From positions 372,001 through 436,000 of the forward strand of contig NZ_JBLXDN010000001.1 in assembly GCF_048264025.1 (NCBI RefSeq): 64,000 bases of DNA. The letters run 5' to 3'. Below the pieces are notes generated by a model. The model was not told the origin of the DNA. It searched no databases and saw only the letters and a list, made by a program, of their open reading frames with translations. Positions 1 to 7,545 of the stretch are shown piece by piece; positions within the stretch are counted from its first letter, which is position 1; every line of letters starts with the position of its first letter. The position numbers and the translations under genes are program-made. This DNA comes from Nitrincola sp048264025 (GTDB lineage Bacteria > Pseudomonadota > Gammaproteobacteria > Pseudomonadales > Balneatricaceae).

Positions 1-60
1 CAAATTTTCATGAGTACATTTGATGCCTGGCAGGCACTGGGTCCTGAACACAAGGTTTAA
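1..60 (+). CDS. C-terminal end of an unidentified protein (partial)
   Basis: The first reading frame is open from the window edge to a TAA at 58-60 and encodes the tail ...FDAWQALGPEHKV. It is followed at once by a strong hairpin (71-111), as expected at a gene end. Too little is visible to name a family, and the frame could be fortuitous. Confidence 0.4.
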   Translation, partial: QIFMSTFDAWQALGPEHKV

Positions 61-70
61 ACTTGCTGAT

Positions 71-111
71 CTTAAACAGTTACGGGGTCATGAGCCCCGC
101 AACTGTTTAAG
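71..111. terminator. Large hairpin, probable bidirectional transcription end
   Basis: An 11-bp arm (71-81) pairs perfectly with 101-111. After one mismatch a CGGGG/CCCCG inner stem follows, with a small TCATGA-centred loop. It lies between a plus-strand gene end (60) and the minus-strand gene ending at 140, so it fits a terminator shared by convergent genes. No long T-run follows on either strand, so it may instead be a palindromic repeat. Confidence 0.55.
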
Positions 112-139
112 GTGTAACAGCACGGAATAGTGCTACTTG

Positions 140-577
140 TTAGAAGCTGAATACACGTGTATCCGTAGCCAACATTTTTTCAGCCATCGCAGGTGGCACG
201 GCAACGTCAACACCTTCACGCAGGGCATCCCTGGCATTACCACTGTTAGGCAAATACAAGGCACACACACTCACGCTTGCGCCACCCTGTTGCAACTTCA
301 TCATTAATTGTTCTGGCGTCACATCGTTTGGCTTTAACTCTTCACTAACGGTTTCCTGCAAGGCAAGATCCCCAGCTTCGTCGCAGAGCAGCACATCGAC
401 TTGCGTTCCCTGGTCCTGCATAGCATTCCCTAGCACCATAGCCATGCCTTGAGTCTGAAGTGACCCGCTGTTGACCAGGATTAAGGCTTTCTCAACGCTG
501 TGATCGCTTGCTTGAACAGCCATAGGAACCATCAGGCTTGCAGCTAAAAACAGTGTGGCGTAGTTACTTTTCTTCAT
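140..577 (-). CDS. DsrE-family periplasmic protein
   Basis: A 145-residue protein with a classic signal peptide (KKSNYATLFLAASLMVPMAVQA, cleavage near residue 23). The body resembles the DsrE/DsrF-like fold: an early beta strand ALILVNSG, a glycine-rich helix, then strands VDVLLCDEAGDLAL and VSVCALYLPNSG. Cysteines occur in VLLCDEAG and VSVCALY. DsrE proteins take part in sulfur relay or are of unknown function, and secreted versions are usually uncharacterised. The gene stands alone. A perfect inverted repeat at 619-638, about 40 bp upstream of the start, may be its operator. Family assignment is fairly safe, the role is unknown. Confidence 0.7.
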   Translation of the reverse strand: MKKSNYATLFLAASLMVPMAVQASDHSVEKALILVNSGSLQTQGMAMVLGNAMQDQGTQVDVLLCDEAGDLALQETVSEELKPNDVTPEQLMMKLQQGGASVSVCALYLPNSGNARDALREGVDVAVPPAMAEKMLATDTRVFSF

Positions 578-618
578 TTGCCTTCTCCACTTTATGAGTT
601 ATTGAATGACACAATAAC

Positions 619-638
619 ACATTAGAACAATCTAATGT
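619..638. promoter_or_regulatory. Perfect 8+8 inverted repeat upstream of the DsrE-like gene
   Basis: ACATTAGA-acaa-TCTAATGT is a perfect inverted repeat 42-61 bp before the DsrE-like start codon. Its size and AT-rich symmetry are typical of a dimeric winged-helix repressor site such as ArsR-type. Which protein binds it cannot be told from the window. Confidence 0.45.
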
Positions 639-654
639 TAGTGGAGCTAGAATT

Positions 655-678
655 ATTACCTGTTGCTACACAGGTAAT
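655..678 (-). terminator. Hairpin downstream of the truncated chemoreceptor
   Basis: ATTACCTGT (655-663) and ACAGGTAAT (670-678) form a perfect 9-bp stem with a 6-nt loop, 22 bp after the chemoreceptor stop at 700. The T-run is short, so termination strength is uncertain. Confidence 0.45.
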
Positions 679-699
679 CTTAAAGTATTAATCTACAAA

Positions 700-1123
700 T
701 CAGTCATTAATCCGGTCAAGCGACTTAGCCAGCTCGTCTATACGAGATCGAGTTGCTTCAACCAGTTTAGTAATCTGGCCGGCAGAGTCCGATGAACGGC
801 TGGCCAGGTCACGCACTTCTGAGGCCACTACAGCAAAGCCTCGACCAGCCTCACCCGCGCGAGCCGCTTCGATCGCGGCATTAAGTGCCAGCAGGTTGGT
901 TTGCCCGGCAATCCCGGCAATACTGCCGACAATATTACCGATCTCATTACCGACACTCAGCAACTCACCCATCGCCTGATTGGTTTCTTTTAACGCAATC
1001 TGTCGGTCAGTAATATCAACCCCGAAGACAACATAACGGGTCACTTTGCCTTCAAAGTCGTTCAGTTCACAAATGCGCGCATCAAACGATCGCAGCAGGC
1101 CTTTATGAATCACACCGGCTTTC
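700..1123 (-). pseudogene. Methyl-accepting chemotaxis protein, 5' end removed at IS junction
   Basis: The remaining 140 or so codons encode the end of a PAS/PAC domain (RYVVFGVDITDRQIA) followed by the conserved MCP signalling hairpin (IAGQTNLLALNAAIEAARAG, GRGFAVVASEVRDLA) and a short coiled-coil tail. This is the CheA/CheW-contacting part of a PAS-linked receptor. The frame runs without a start into the IS3-family left end at about 1124. The missing N-terminal part is not present on the other side of the element (after 2399), so the gene was truncated by insertion plus deletion or rearrangement. The GTG at 1111-1113 is an internal valine codon rather than a natural start. Confidence 0.8.
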
Positions 1124-1155
1124 GTGGAGGCCTATTTCTTTGAGAGAATAAGGCT

Positions 1156-1479
1156 ATGAAAAACTCTAACAGATACTCCCCCGAAGTTCGTGAGCGTGCC
1201 GTGCGTATGGTTCAAGAACACCTGAATGATTATCCATCTGAGTGGGCCGCTATTGAGTCCATTGCACCTAAGATTGGCTGTGTACCTCAGACCCTCCACG
1301 GCTGGTTACGCCGCCATCAGACGGATACAGGTCAGCGCTCTGGTCAAACCACTGATGAGCGTGAACGCATGAAAGCGCTTGAGCGTGAGAATCGAGAGCT
1401 GCGCAAAGCCAATGAAATTCTTCGACTAGCTAGTGCTTATTTTGCCAAGGCGGAGCTCGACCGCCGTACCAAACATTGA
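1156..1479 (+). CDS. IS3-family transposase OrfA (HTH, leucine-zipper)
   Basis: A 107-residue OrfA with an N-terminal helix-turn-helix (YSPEVRERAVRMV...IAPKIGCVPQTLHGWLRR). A C-terminal coiled coil (MKALERENRELRKANEILRLA) ends in the LASAYFAKAELDRR signature common in IS3 elements of the IS51 type. It binds the element ends. Its stop codon overlaps the start of orfB, the usual arrangement for programmed -1 frameshifting to make the OrfAB transposase. Confidence 0.9.
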   Translation: MKNSNRYSPEVRERAVRMVQEHLNDYPSEWAAIESIAPKIGCVPQTLHGWLRRHQTDTGQRSGQTTDERERMKALERENRELRKANEILRLASAYFAKAELDRRTKH

Positions 1480-2378
1480 TTGCTTTTGTTGATGAGTATC
1501 GTGACCAATACGGAGTCGAGCCGATCTGTCGAATCCTGCAGATTGCTCCGTCGGGTTACTACAAGCAGGTCGCCAGAGCTCGTGATCCTGAGTTGCGCCC
1601 TGACCGCAGTAAACGGGATGACCAGCTCTGTGTTGAAATCCAGCGTGTCTGGGATGACAACATGCAATGTTACGGTGTAGTCAAGGTCTGGAAGCAGCTT
1701 CTACGGGAGCAGGTTGAGGTGGCTCGATGCACCGTGAGGCGCCTGATGCAGCGTCTTGGCTTACAGGGTGTGCGTCGAGGCCAAGCTGTCCGCACCACGG
1801 TACCGGATGATAAAGCCGCCTACCCACAAGACAGGGTTCAGCGCTATTTCCATGCTGATCAGCCCAACCAGTTGTGGGTATCGGACTTCACGTATGTCTC
1901 GACCTGGCAGGGTTGGCTCTATGTGGCTTTTGTGATCGATGTCTTTGCACGTCGCATTGTGGGCTGGCGGGTCAGCAACCGTATGCAGACTGATTTCGTT
2001 CTGGATGCACTGGAGCAGGCCTTGCATGAACGTCAACCACATCGGGCCGGAGGGCTGATCCATCACAGTGACCGAGGTAGCCAGTATGTTTCCATCCGAT
2101 ACACTGAGCGCCTAGCCGAGGCCAATATAGAGCCTTCTGTGGGCAGTAAAGGAGACAGCTACGACAATGCATTGGCTGAGACCCTCAATGGCTTGTACAA
2201 GGCTGAGGTGATCCACCGCCAATCATGGAAGAGCCGTGAAGCCGTTGAGATGGCCACTCTGAAATGGGTGCATTGGTATAACCATCAGCGGCTACTGGGT
2301 TCGATTGGGTATATACCTCCAGCGGAAGCTGAGGCAAACTACTATCAGCACCAAACTGGTCAGGCTATAGCGGCCTGA
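1476..2378 (+). CDS. IS3-family transposase OrfB (DDE integrase)
   Basis: A 300-residue frame with the HTH_21 region (YGVVKVWKQL, RRLMQRLGLQGVRRG) and a complete rve integrase core. The first catalytic Asp is in QLWVSDFTYV, the second in IHHSDRGSQY, and the Glu in NALAETLNGLYKAE, followed by WVHWYNHQRLLGSIGYIPPAEAE. It starts at a TTG overlapping the orfA stop and is normally made as an OrfAB fusion by ribosomal frameshifting. No internal stop is seen, so the element may still be active. Confidence 0.9.
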   Translation: MIAFVDEYRDQYGVEPICRILQIAPSGYYKQVARARDPELRPDRSKRDDQLCVEIQRVWDDNMQCYGVVKVWKQLLREQVEVARCTVRRLMQRLGLQGVRRGQAVRTTVPDDKAAYPQDRVQRYFHADQPNQLWVSDFTYVSTWQGWLYVAFVIDVFARRIVGWRVSNRMQTDFVLDALEQALHERQPHRAGGLIHHSDRGSQYVSIRYTERLAEANIEPSVGSKGDSYDNALAETLNGLYKAEVIHRQSWKSREAVEMATLKWVHWYNHQRLLGSIGYIPPAEAEANYYQHQTGQAIAA

Positions 2379-2559
2379 CTTAAAGCAAACTGCCTCCACA
2401 AAACCCGGTACGATTCAATAAAGTATTAAGGCTATGTCCAAAGTTCTGGAACGACGACTTTCTGTGCAGACTGGAAATGATGTCTGCTAATAAATCACTC
2501 TGCATAATCAGGTCGCCTTCTGAGCTAAATAATTTTATAGGTCAGAATATTAAATAGAT

Positions 2560-2646
2560 GCATATAACAAGCCGGCCAAATTTGTTCCCTGCGGTCGCGG
2601 GATGCCCATTTCGCGCGCCGTTTATTACGAGCTTCAACGGCTAGGA
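2560..2646. repeat. attC-like cassette recombination site (tentative)
   Basis: The stretch begins GCATATAACAAG, the mirror of the GTTATATGC end seen in many gammaproteobacterial cassette arrays. It contains a GTTCCCTGCGGTC...CGGGA stem and a GCCGTT...AACGGC stem, and ends GGCTAGG next to a strong ribosome site and a GNAT gene start. This layout matches an imperfect attC, but the right core site departs from GTTRRRY by at least one base. A structure-based attC search is needed to confirm it. Confidence 0.35.
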
Positions 2647-2653
2647 GAGTGAA

Positions 2654-2824
2654 GTGTTTGAGGTAGTAAGAGCCGTTTTCCCTGATGACTTGAAGGGTGT
2701 TCTTGATCTGTACCGAGAGTATATTAGCAGCACCTCGGTCGATCTTTCTTTTCAAGGTAACGATCAAGAATTTAACCAGTTACCTGAAAAATATAGCGCT
2801 GAAGAGTCAAAAATTTTTTGCTGA
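2654..2824 (+). pseudogene. GNAT acetyltransferase, N-terminal remnant
   Basis: A GTG at 2654 preceded by CTAGGAGAG opens a frame reading FEVVRAVFPDDLKGVLDLYR followed by EYISSTSVDLSFQ. This is the start of a GNAT fold like those of small cassette-borne acetyltransferases. The frame stops at 2822 after 56 codons, before the acetyl-CoA binding motif A, and no continuation is found in another frame. It is a truncated gene between two cassette-like motifs. Confidence 0.6.
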
Positions 2825-2894
2825 AAAAACAGCGAACTTATAAACTCGAGGCCTCTGAGTATCGCACCTAAATAACCACTCCAGACACGATAAC

Positions 2895-2901
2895 GTTAGG
2901 C
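2895..2901. repeat. GTTAGGC core-type site before the beta-lactamase gene
   Basis: GTTAGGC matches the integron core consensus GTTRRRY. It lies 40 bp before the beta-lactamase ATG in the setting ATAACGTTAGGCGG, the usual left boundary of a gene cassette. Seven bases alone prove little. Its position is what makes it noteworthy. Confidence 0.3.
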
Positions 2902-2941
2902 GGTTTGCGTTGCCGGGATCAAATACCTAAAGAGACCCCAG

Positions 2942-3823
2942 ATGAAACATAGAATGACTGTATCCCATTTTGTTTTACTTTTAAGCATAGCAACTTTTTC
3001 CTCTTTGTTGATCGCAGATGAGGATGTTCTTCTTTCCGAACTTAAGCGCATTGAGAGCCACCTTGATGCCCGTATTGGGTTTGCTGCGCACGATACGGAG
3101 ACGGGCATGCGATGGGAATACAACTCCGACCAGCGTTTTCCACTATCCAGTACATTCAAAACGCTGGCATGCGCGGCTCTATTGCAGCGTGTCGATGCGG
3201 GTAGTGAGCAGCTTACAACGAGTGTAAGTGTTTCATCATCTGATCTAGTAACTTATTCACCCGTTTTAGAAGAGTATGCTGACACACGTGACATAACTCT
3301 TTTTGAACTCTGCGAAGCTACGATGACAACAAGTGATAACACCGCCGCCAACCTAATTTTACAAAGTTTAGGGGGGCCTGAAAGTGTGACGGATTTCGCT
3401 AGGCAGCTAGATGATAAGGTTACTCGTTTAGATCGCTGGGAGACCGACCTTAATCAAGCCGAGCCGGGCGATGAGCGGGATACAACGACACCTAATGCGA
3501 TGGTTAGCAATCTTGAACAGTTGTTGTTGAGTAATGTGTTATCACTAGAGTCTAAGCGTTATTTGCAGACTTGGTTAGTGAATAACAAGGTAGCCGATGC
3601 CTTATTTCGGTCAAGCATGCCTAATGATTGGGTTATTGGTGATAGAACCGGTGCGGGTGGATTTGGCTCTAGATCCATTACGGCGGTTATCTGGCCTGCG
3701 GAGCGCGAACCAGTATTTGTGGCCTTCTATATAACCGAAACAACAGCATCATTTGAAGAAAGGAATGCCGCAATAGCTCAACTGGGACGTGTGCTCATAG
3801 AGTTAATCGATGTAAGCAAATAA
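2942..3823 (+). CDS. Class A beta-lactamase, CARB/PSE-like (carbenicillinase type)
   Basis: A 293-residue secreted serine beta-lactamase with a signal peptide of about 25 residues. The active-site motifs are all present: S70-T-F-K73, S131-D-N, E167-T-D-L-N (the E166xxLN element) and D-R235-T-G-A-G. Arginine instead of lysine in the KTG triad, and strings such as NQ/SDQRFPL-STFKT, DLVTYSPV, ATMTTSDNTAAN, DERDTTTP and GAGGFGSRSITAV, are hallmarks of the CARB/PSE group, which hydrolyses carbenicillin and other penicillins. Expected location is the periplasm. A cassette-like GTTAGGC precedes the gene, and CARB genes are often cassette-borne. It appears intact. The spectrum cannot be read from sequence alone. 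Confidence 0.92.
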   Translation: MKHRMTVSHFVLLLSIATFSSLLIADEDVLLSELKRIESHLDARIGFAAHDTETGMRWEYNSDQRFPLSSTFKTLACAALLQRVDAGSEQLTTSVSVSSSDLVTYSPVLEEYADTRDITLFELCEATMTTSDNTAANLILQSLGGPESVTDFARQLDDKVTRLDRWETDLNQAEPGDERDTTTPNAMVSNLEQLLLSNVLSLESKRYLQTWLVNNKVADALFRSSMPNDWVIGDRTGAGGFGSRSITAVIWPAEREPVFVAFYITETTASFEERNAAIAQLGRVLIELIDVSK

Positions 3824-3935
3824 TTGCACAGCTCTATGCCTGCGACCACCATTTCAATGACTACATCAGGTACTCGTCACGCCTTAAGCCATTGCGAAAA
3901 GTGCATACACAGCAGCGGGTGCTGAAAGGAATATT

Positions 3936-4565
3936 ATGAACATCACGAGCTTTTTTAAAAAGCCATCCGACAAGGATACGAAGAGCGTATGGAATACGAT
4001 GAGTTTGAGCAGATTTGTTGTTTTTATTGCAGTTGTAGCAACTAGCTTTTCGTCAGTCGCTGTCGAAAATAAGGGTGAGGAAGACAGCGTAATTCAAGTT
4101 GTTACTGAATACATGGAAGCTTACTCAAAGTCGGAGTTTGATAGAGCAGCCACGCTTGTCCACCCGCAACATTTGAGCGATTACGAACAATACACTCTGC
4201 CAATACTGATTGAGGCGAAAAACGATCCTTGGAGTGCAAAACACCCAATTGTAGAGGTCTTCTTTGAGGGAGTCCCAGACGATAAGATCCACAAACTAAC
4301 GGGGACACAAGTTTCGGCATATATTGATCGCGCGATGGTAACCTACTTGCCGGCCATTCTTGACTCGGCGCGCCTGGAAAACATCAGTGTGAAGTCCGTC
4401 ATATTCTTGAACGAAAGCCATGCCAGGATACACTATGACCTTTCACACAATGGTGAAAAAAGCGCAATTGAGGAGGATTTCGCTAAACATGAGGGTGAAT
4501 GGCGCATTCTCCTACCAGTTACCCCTAAGCAAGCTGCTGAACATTTACAAAGTGTTTTCCAGTAA
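3936..4565 (+). CDS. Hypothetical membrane-anchored or secreted protein
   Basis: A 209-residue protein not recognised. The ATG at 3936 has a good ribosome site (GAAAGGAA), giving a short polar leader before a hydrophobic segment (RFVVFIAVVATSFSSVA). A start at 3996 would make this a normal signal peptide. The mature part starts with a helix (VIQVVTEYMEAYSKSEFDRAATLVHP) and ends in strands (SVKSVIFLNESHARIHYDLS, EGEWRILLPV), a pattern like NTF2/SnoaL-type folds, but this is only an impression. It is a single-gene unit within the cassette-like zone. Confidence 0.6.
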   Translation: MNITSFFKKPSDKDTKSVWNTMSLSRFVVFIAVVATSFSSVAVENKGEEDSVIQVVTEYMEAYSKSEFDRAATLVHPQHLSDYEQYTLPILIEAKNDPWSAKHPIVEVFFEGVPDDKIHKLTGTQVSAYIDRAMVTYLPAILDSARLENISVKSVIFLNESHARIHYDLSHNGEKSAIEEDFAKHEGEWRILLPVTPKQAAEHLQSVFQ

Positions 4566-4623
4566 GTCCTTCTTCACTTAGTTAACTATAGTAGGCTGAA
4601 ATCCATTGCACTCATATTTAATC

Positions 4624-5433
4624 ATGTTCAAGTCTCTATCTTTTGCAGTCATAGTGCTTCTCTCATTGCCCCCAGCCTTTGCCGCACCACCGCGCATGGA
4701 CTCGCTGACGATCAGCCAGTCAGAAGCCGGGCTAACGCTAGGCTGTGCGCTGGACAAACTCTGTGTCGAAATCGTACCGTCACAAGCCGATTGCGAAGGC
4801 CAAGCGTGCGCCAGTATCCTGGTCGATGGCGCGGACTGGAGCCTCAGGCTGTCGGGTGGCCAGCATGATCCGGCTCACTCGCCCTATGGGTTGTCGGAGC
4901 TGTCATCGGCAGACGCAGAACCTTCGTTTCAGCTATGGCCGACGCTCATACGTTTCGAGGGGGGTATCTTGGCAGGCGTGGAAACGCAGCTACGCGCCAT
5001 GTATTCTGGTGGCGGGGCCAGTTCAACAACCCTACACCTCATCGCCTTCTTGCCCGGCCAACCACCGTTTGAAGTTCTCAGTGTCCCGCAAAGCGCCAAC
5101 GTGATGATCCGGGCGTGTTTTAGCGAACGTGACATGAAGCATCGTGCCCAAGTCTGTCACGACGAATACAACTTCGACGCCAGCCTCGACTTGACCGAAG
5201 TATCCGCCGCAGGAATGCCGGTGCTGCGCTATCGCAGCGAAGCGACATCTTTCCCGGGGCCAGTATCGCGGTTCGAAGACTCCCTGGCGGGGCGACCTCT
5301 TAGTAAGAGCGACATAGTTACCGTAACCAATCCTCTGTGCAGTTATCATAGGCTGTATAGCTTCGATCCAGAAGCCCGCAGTTATATGCCTGATACGCCG
5401 CCGCCCGACTGTTCGGACTACACGGTACCCTGA
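4624..5433 (+). CDS. Hypothetical secreted protein, Cys-rich
   Basis: From the ATG at 4624 the product has 269 residues with a clear signal peptide (FKSLSFAVIVLLSLPPAFAA). The mature part carries about nine cysteines (GCALDKLC, DCEGQAC, ACFSERD, QVCHDEY, NPLCSY, PPDCSDY), suggesting disulfide bonds and a periplasmic or extracellular site. A TTG at 4606 would add six residues and is less likely. No family is recognised. Its GC content and codon use are higher in GC than the preceding gene, so neighbours probably have different origins. Confidence 0.6.
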   Translation: MFKSLSFAVIVLLSLPPAFAAPPRMDSLTISQSEAGLTLGCALDKLCVEIVPSQADCEGQACASILVDGADWSLRLSGGQHDPAHSPYGLSELSSADAEPSFQLWPTLIRFEGGILAGVETQLRAMYSGGGASSTTLHLIAFLPGQPPFEVLSVPQSANVMIRACFSERDMKHRAQVCHDEYNFDASLDLTEVSAAGMPVLRYRSEATSFPGPVSRFEDSLAGRPLSKSDIVTVTNPLCSYHRLYSFDPEARSYMPDTPPPDCSDYTVP

Positions 5434-5719
5434 GTACCGTTGCACCAAACATCGCGGGCCGCCCGAACGGGGTATTGCTAGACATTGCCTTTAATAAGGC
5501 CAGAGTTACCACTGAAATAATCAATGGTATCGCTAATGCAATTGGTTCAGCATTCTCGGTGGTACCGTGTTAATAGCATTCATCAAAAATATCAGACCTT
5601 TGGCTGCATTTTTATAGTGCTATTGCCCCAAAACTGATAAAAGAAGCGAATATCCTTGGCGTCTGCTGTAACTACGAATCGGACTTTACAGGGGGGTGAT
5701 GAATTACCTGGAGGGGTAG

Positions 5720-6172
5720 ATGGTAAACGATAAGAAAATTGTCGTGACTACCCGCGCCGACAATCACGCCCAAAGACTCTACAGAAAAGTGCTTGGTGCA
5801 GAAATCGAGGCTAGTATTTCTGGGCTGTACTCAGCCGATGAAGTCATCATGGTCGCTCGGGATATAGGAAAGCAAAACCAGGTCTTGCCGTATTAGACCA
5901 CACGACTACTCTTGCAAAGGTTCTGATCATGGCTATCGCAGAGCAAATAGGCGCCTCATCTCGAAGACAAAGTTCGTATGGATCCTGAGGGAAGTATGTT
6001 CTGCGCCTACTCAGTAGATCGACAAGCCTTAGAGGATTTCGCCATAGGCTTTCATGCGCTATGTGAAAATTCAGGCGGCATCGACTCAGATACCGACCAA
6101 TTTCTGCCGCTTCGCAGCTCTAAACCAGCGCATGAGCCGGACATTAAAGATAACAGTCATGAACATGAGTGA
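5720..6172 (+). pseudogene. Unidentified conserved gene broken by two frameshifts
   Basis: A strong ribosome site (GGAGGGG) precedes ATG 5720. The first frame encodes VTTRADNHAQRLYRKVLGAE and SGLYSADEVIMVARDIGKQN before a stop at 5894. The sense continues in the next frame as PGLAVLDHTTTLAKVLIMAI AEQIGA (about 5878-5955). It then returns to the first frame as HLEDKVRMDPEGSMFCAYSV DRQALEDFAIGFHALCEN, ending at 6172. The three pieces read as one protein of about 125 residues interrupted by two compensating indels. The family is not known to me. Codon sense across the joins is the main evidence. Confidence 0.6.
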
Positions 6173-6674
6173 ATTCGAGATCAAAACATTAACCCCGGAA
6201 GATTGGGAGATTTATAAGTCAGCCAGACTGAAATCGCTCAGGGATTCGCCTGACTCTTTTGGATCAACTTACGACCAGGAATCGGCATTATCAGATGCCG
6301 AGTGGCAGACACGCTTAAACCTTAAATTGCGAGCACTGGATGCTTTGCCATTAGTTGCAAAGATGGATGGCCAACCGGTGGGCCTTGCTTGGGGGGTGAT
6401 ACATGAGCCGGATTTGGGAGTCGCTCACATCTACCAGATGTGGGTTTCACCAGCGCTGAGGGGTAAAGGAATAGCGACATCTCTACTGCGTGAAATCAAA
6501 GCATGGGCCGCAGGCCGAGGGTGTGAGTTTGTGGCGCTTGCCGTCACAAATAGCAACCAAGCAGCGGTTAGTCTGTATATGTCTTCTGGGTTTATCGCTA
6601 CAGGGCAGCTCGAGGAACTGAGGAGTGGTTCAGCTATTATGGTGCAACCCATGGTTATGAAGTTATCAAGCTGA
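6159..6674 (+). CDS. GNAT family N-acetyltransferase
   Basis: A 171-residue acyltransferase whose start is ATG 6159 or 6165. The acetyl-CoA site is visible as HIYQMWVSPALRGKGIATSL LREI (the R/QxxGxG/A loop), followed by motif B with ALAVTNSNQAAVSLYMSSGF and a C-terminal strand. The N-terminus (FEIKTLTPEDWEIYKSARLKSLRDSPDSF) is typical of GNATs that modify small molecules or ribosomal proteins. It overlaps the end of the broken gene upstream. Substrate unknown. Confidence 0.8.
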   Translation: MNMSEFEIKTLTPEDWEIYKSARLKSLRDSPDSFGSTYDQESALSDAEWQTRLNLKLRALDALPLVAKMDGQPVGLAWGVIHEPDLGVAHIYQMWVSPALRGKGIATSLLREIKAWAAGRGCEFVALAVTNSNQAAVSLYMSSGFIATGQLEELRSGSAIMVQPMVMKLSS

Positions 6675-6780
6675 TCTATCGCTGAGGTATCGATACTTAC
6701 ATTACCCACAACCAGAGTGCGTAAAACATGGCCCACGCATTACTGGATGCGTGACCTTTAAGCAGTCAAGACCCAGCGGC

Positions 6781-7545
6781 TCAAAGCTTTGCCGTGGCGA
6801 TGTTTTCAGGTTTTTTGATCACCTGGCGCTGCGGCTTATGATCAAGCAGCACCTCTGTTTGCTTCTGGACCTCCTCATAGCACTCACAACTCAACTCTTC
6901 CAGCTGCGGTCGGTCGAGTACTTCGATCAACCCTCGCTTATATGAAAGCACACCAAGGCGCTGTAATTTTATCGCAGCCTCAGTAACGCCTTCACGGCGA
7001 ACACCCAGCATATTGGCAATGAACTCCTGCGTCATGGTCAAGCGGTTGTCTTCCAGGCGATCCAAAGACAGCAGCAGCCAACGGCAGAGTTGTTGGTCGA
7101 TCTGATGATTCCGATTGCAAATGGCAGTCTGCGAGACTTGTGTGAGCAAGGCCTGTGTGTAACGAAGCATCAACAAAAGCAACTCCCCGTGACGATCGAA
7201 CTCCTCTCGCACCTTGCGCTTAGGGAGCCGATAGGCGTGCCCGGCGCTCTGCACCAACGACCGGCTAGACGTGAGCTCACCTCCACCCATATATAAAGAG
7301 ACGCCGAGCAACCCCTCGTTGCCGACAACGGAGATAGCCGTCGATGCCCCGTTTTCCAACAAATACTGCATAGAGACAATGGAGTTAGTGGGGAAGTAAA
7401 CATGATGCATGGGTTGTCCACAGTCATACATGACCGCTCGCAAGGGCATTTCCACCAGCTCCAAGTGCTGATACAAACGGTTCTGAACTTCAGGCGATAA
7501 AGCTGCCAGAATATGATTCTGATCGGGTTGCGGTTTTGGGATCAT
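6781..7545 (-). CDS. Crp/Fnr-family transcriptional regulator
   Basis: A 254-residue regulator from ATG 7545, which has an AAGGG ribosome site. Longer starts add an unrelated leader. The N-terminal cyclic-nucleotide-binding-like barrel (MYDCGQPMHHVYFPTNSIVS, GNEGLLGV) lacks the cAMP-contact Arg-Ser pair of true CRP. A dimerisation helix and a C-terminal winged HTH (MTQEFIANMLGVRREGVTEA) follow. No Fnr-type N-terminal cysteine cluster is seen. It belongs to the uncharacterised Crp/Fnr group common in proteobacteria. It is transcribed alone, and its target is not evident from neighbours. Confidence 0.85.
   Translation of the reverse strand: MIPKPQPDQNHILAALSPEVQNRLYQHLELVEMPLRAVMYDCGQPMHHVYFPTNSIVSMQYLLENGASTAISVVGNEGLLGVSLYMGGGELTSSRSLVQSAGHAYRLPKRKVREEFDRHGELLLLMLRYTQALLTQVSQTAICNRNHQIDQQLCRWLLLSLDRLEDNRLTMTQEFIANMLGVRREGVTEAAIKLQRLGVLSYKRGLIEVLDRPQLEELSCECYEEVQKQTEVLLDHKPQRQVIKKPENIATAKL

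Larger units (their letters stand above)
1124..2399 (+). mobile_element. IS3-family insertion sequence (IS51-like group)
   Basis: Two overlapping transposase frames are flanked by imperfect terminal inverted repeats. The left end is GTGGAGGC at 1124 with a following T-rich stretch, and the right end is GCCTCCAC ending at 2399. Length is about 1.28 kb, typical of IS3. The orfA/orfB arrangement and the DDE integrase core are diagnostic. No target-site duplication is visible: the flanks are GCTTTC on the left and AAAACC on the right. That fits a copy that has recombined after insertion. Confidence 0.85.

Noticed and set aside
1761..2066. Open frames opposite the transposase
   Set aside because: These are complementary-strand shadows of the IS3 orfB coding sequence with no ribosome site or family resemblance.
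2525..2767. Minus-strand frame of 80 codons after the IS
   Set aside because: It lies over the attC-like stretch and opposite the GNAT fragment. Its translation is basic and has no family pattern.
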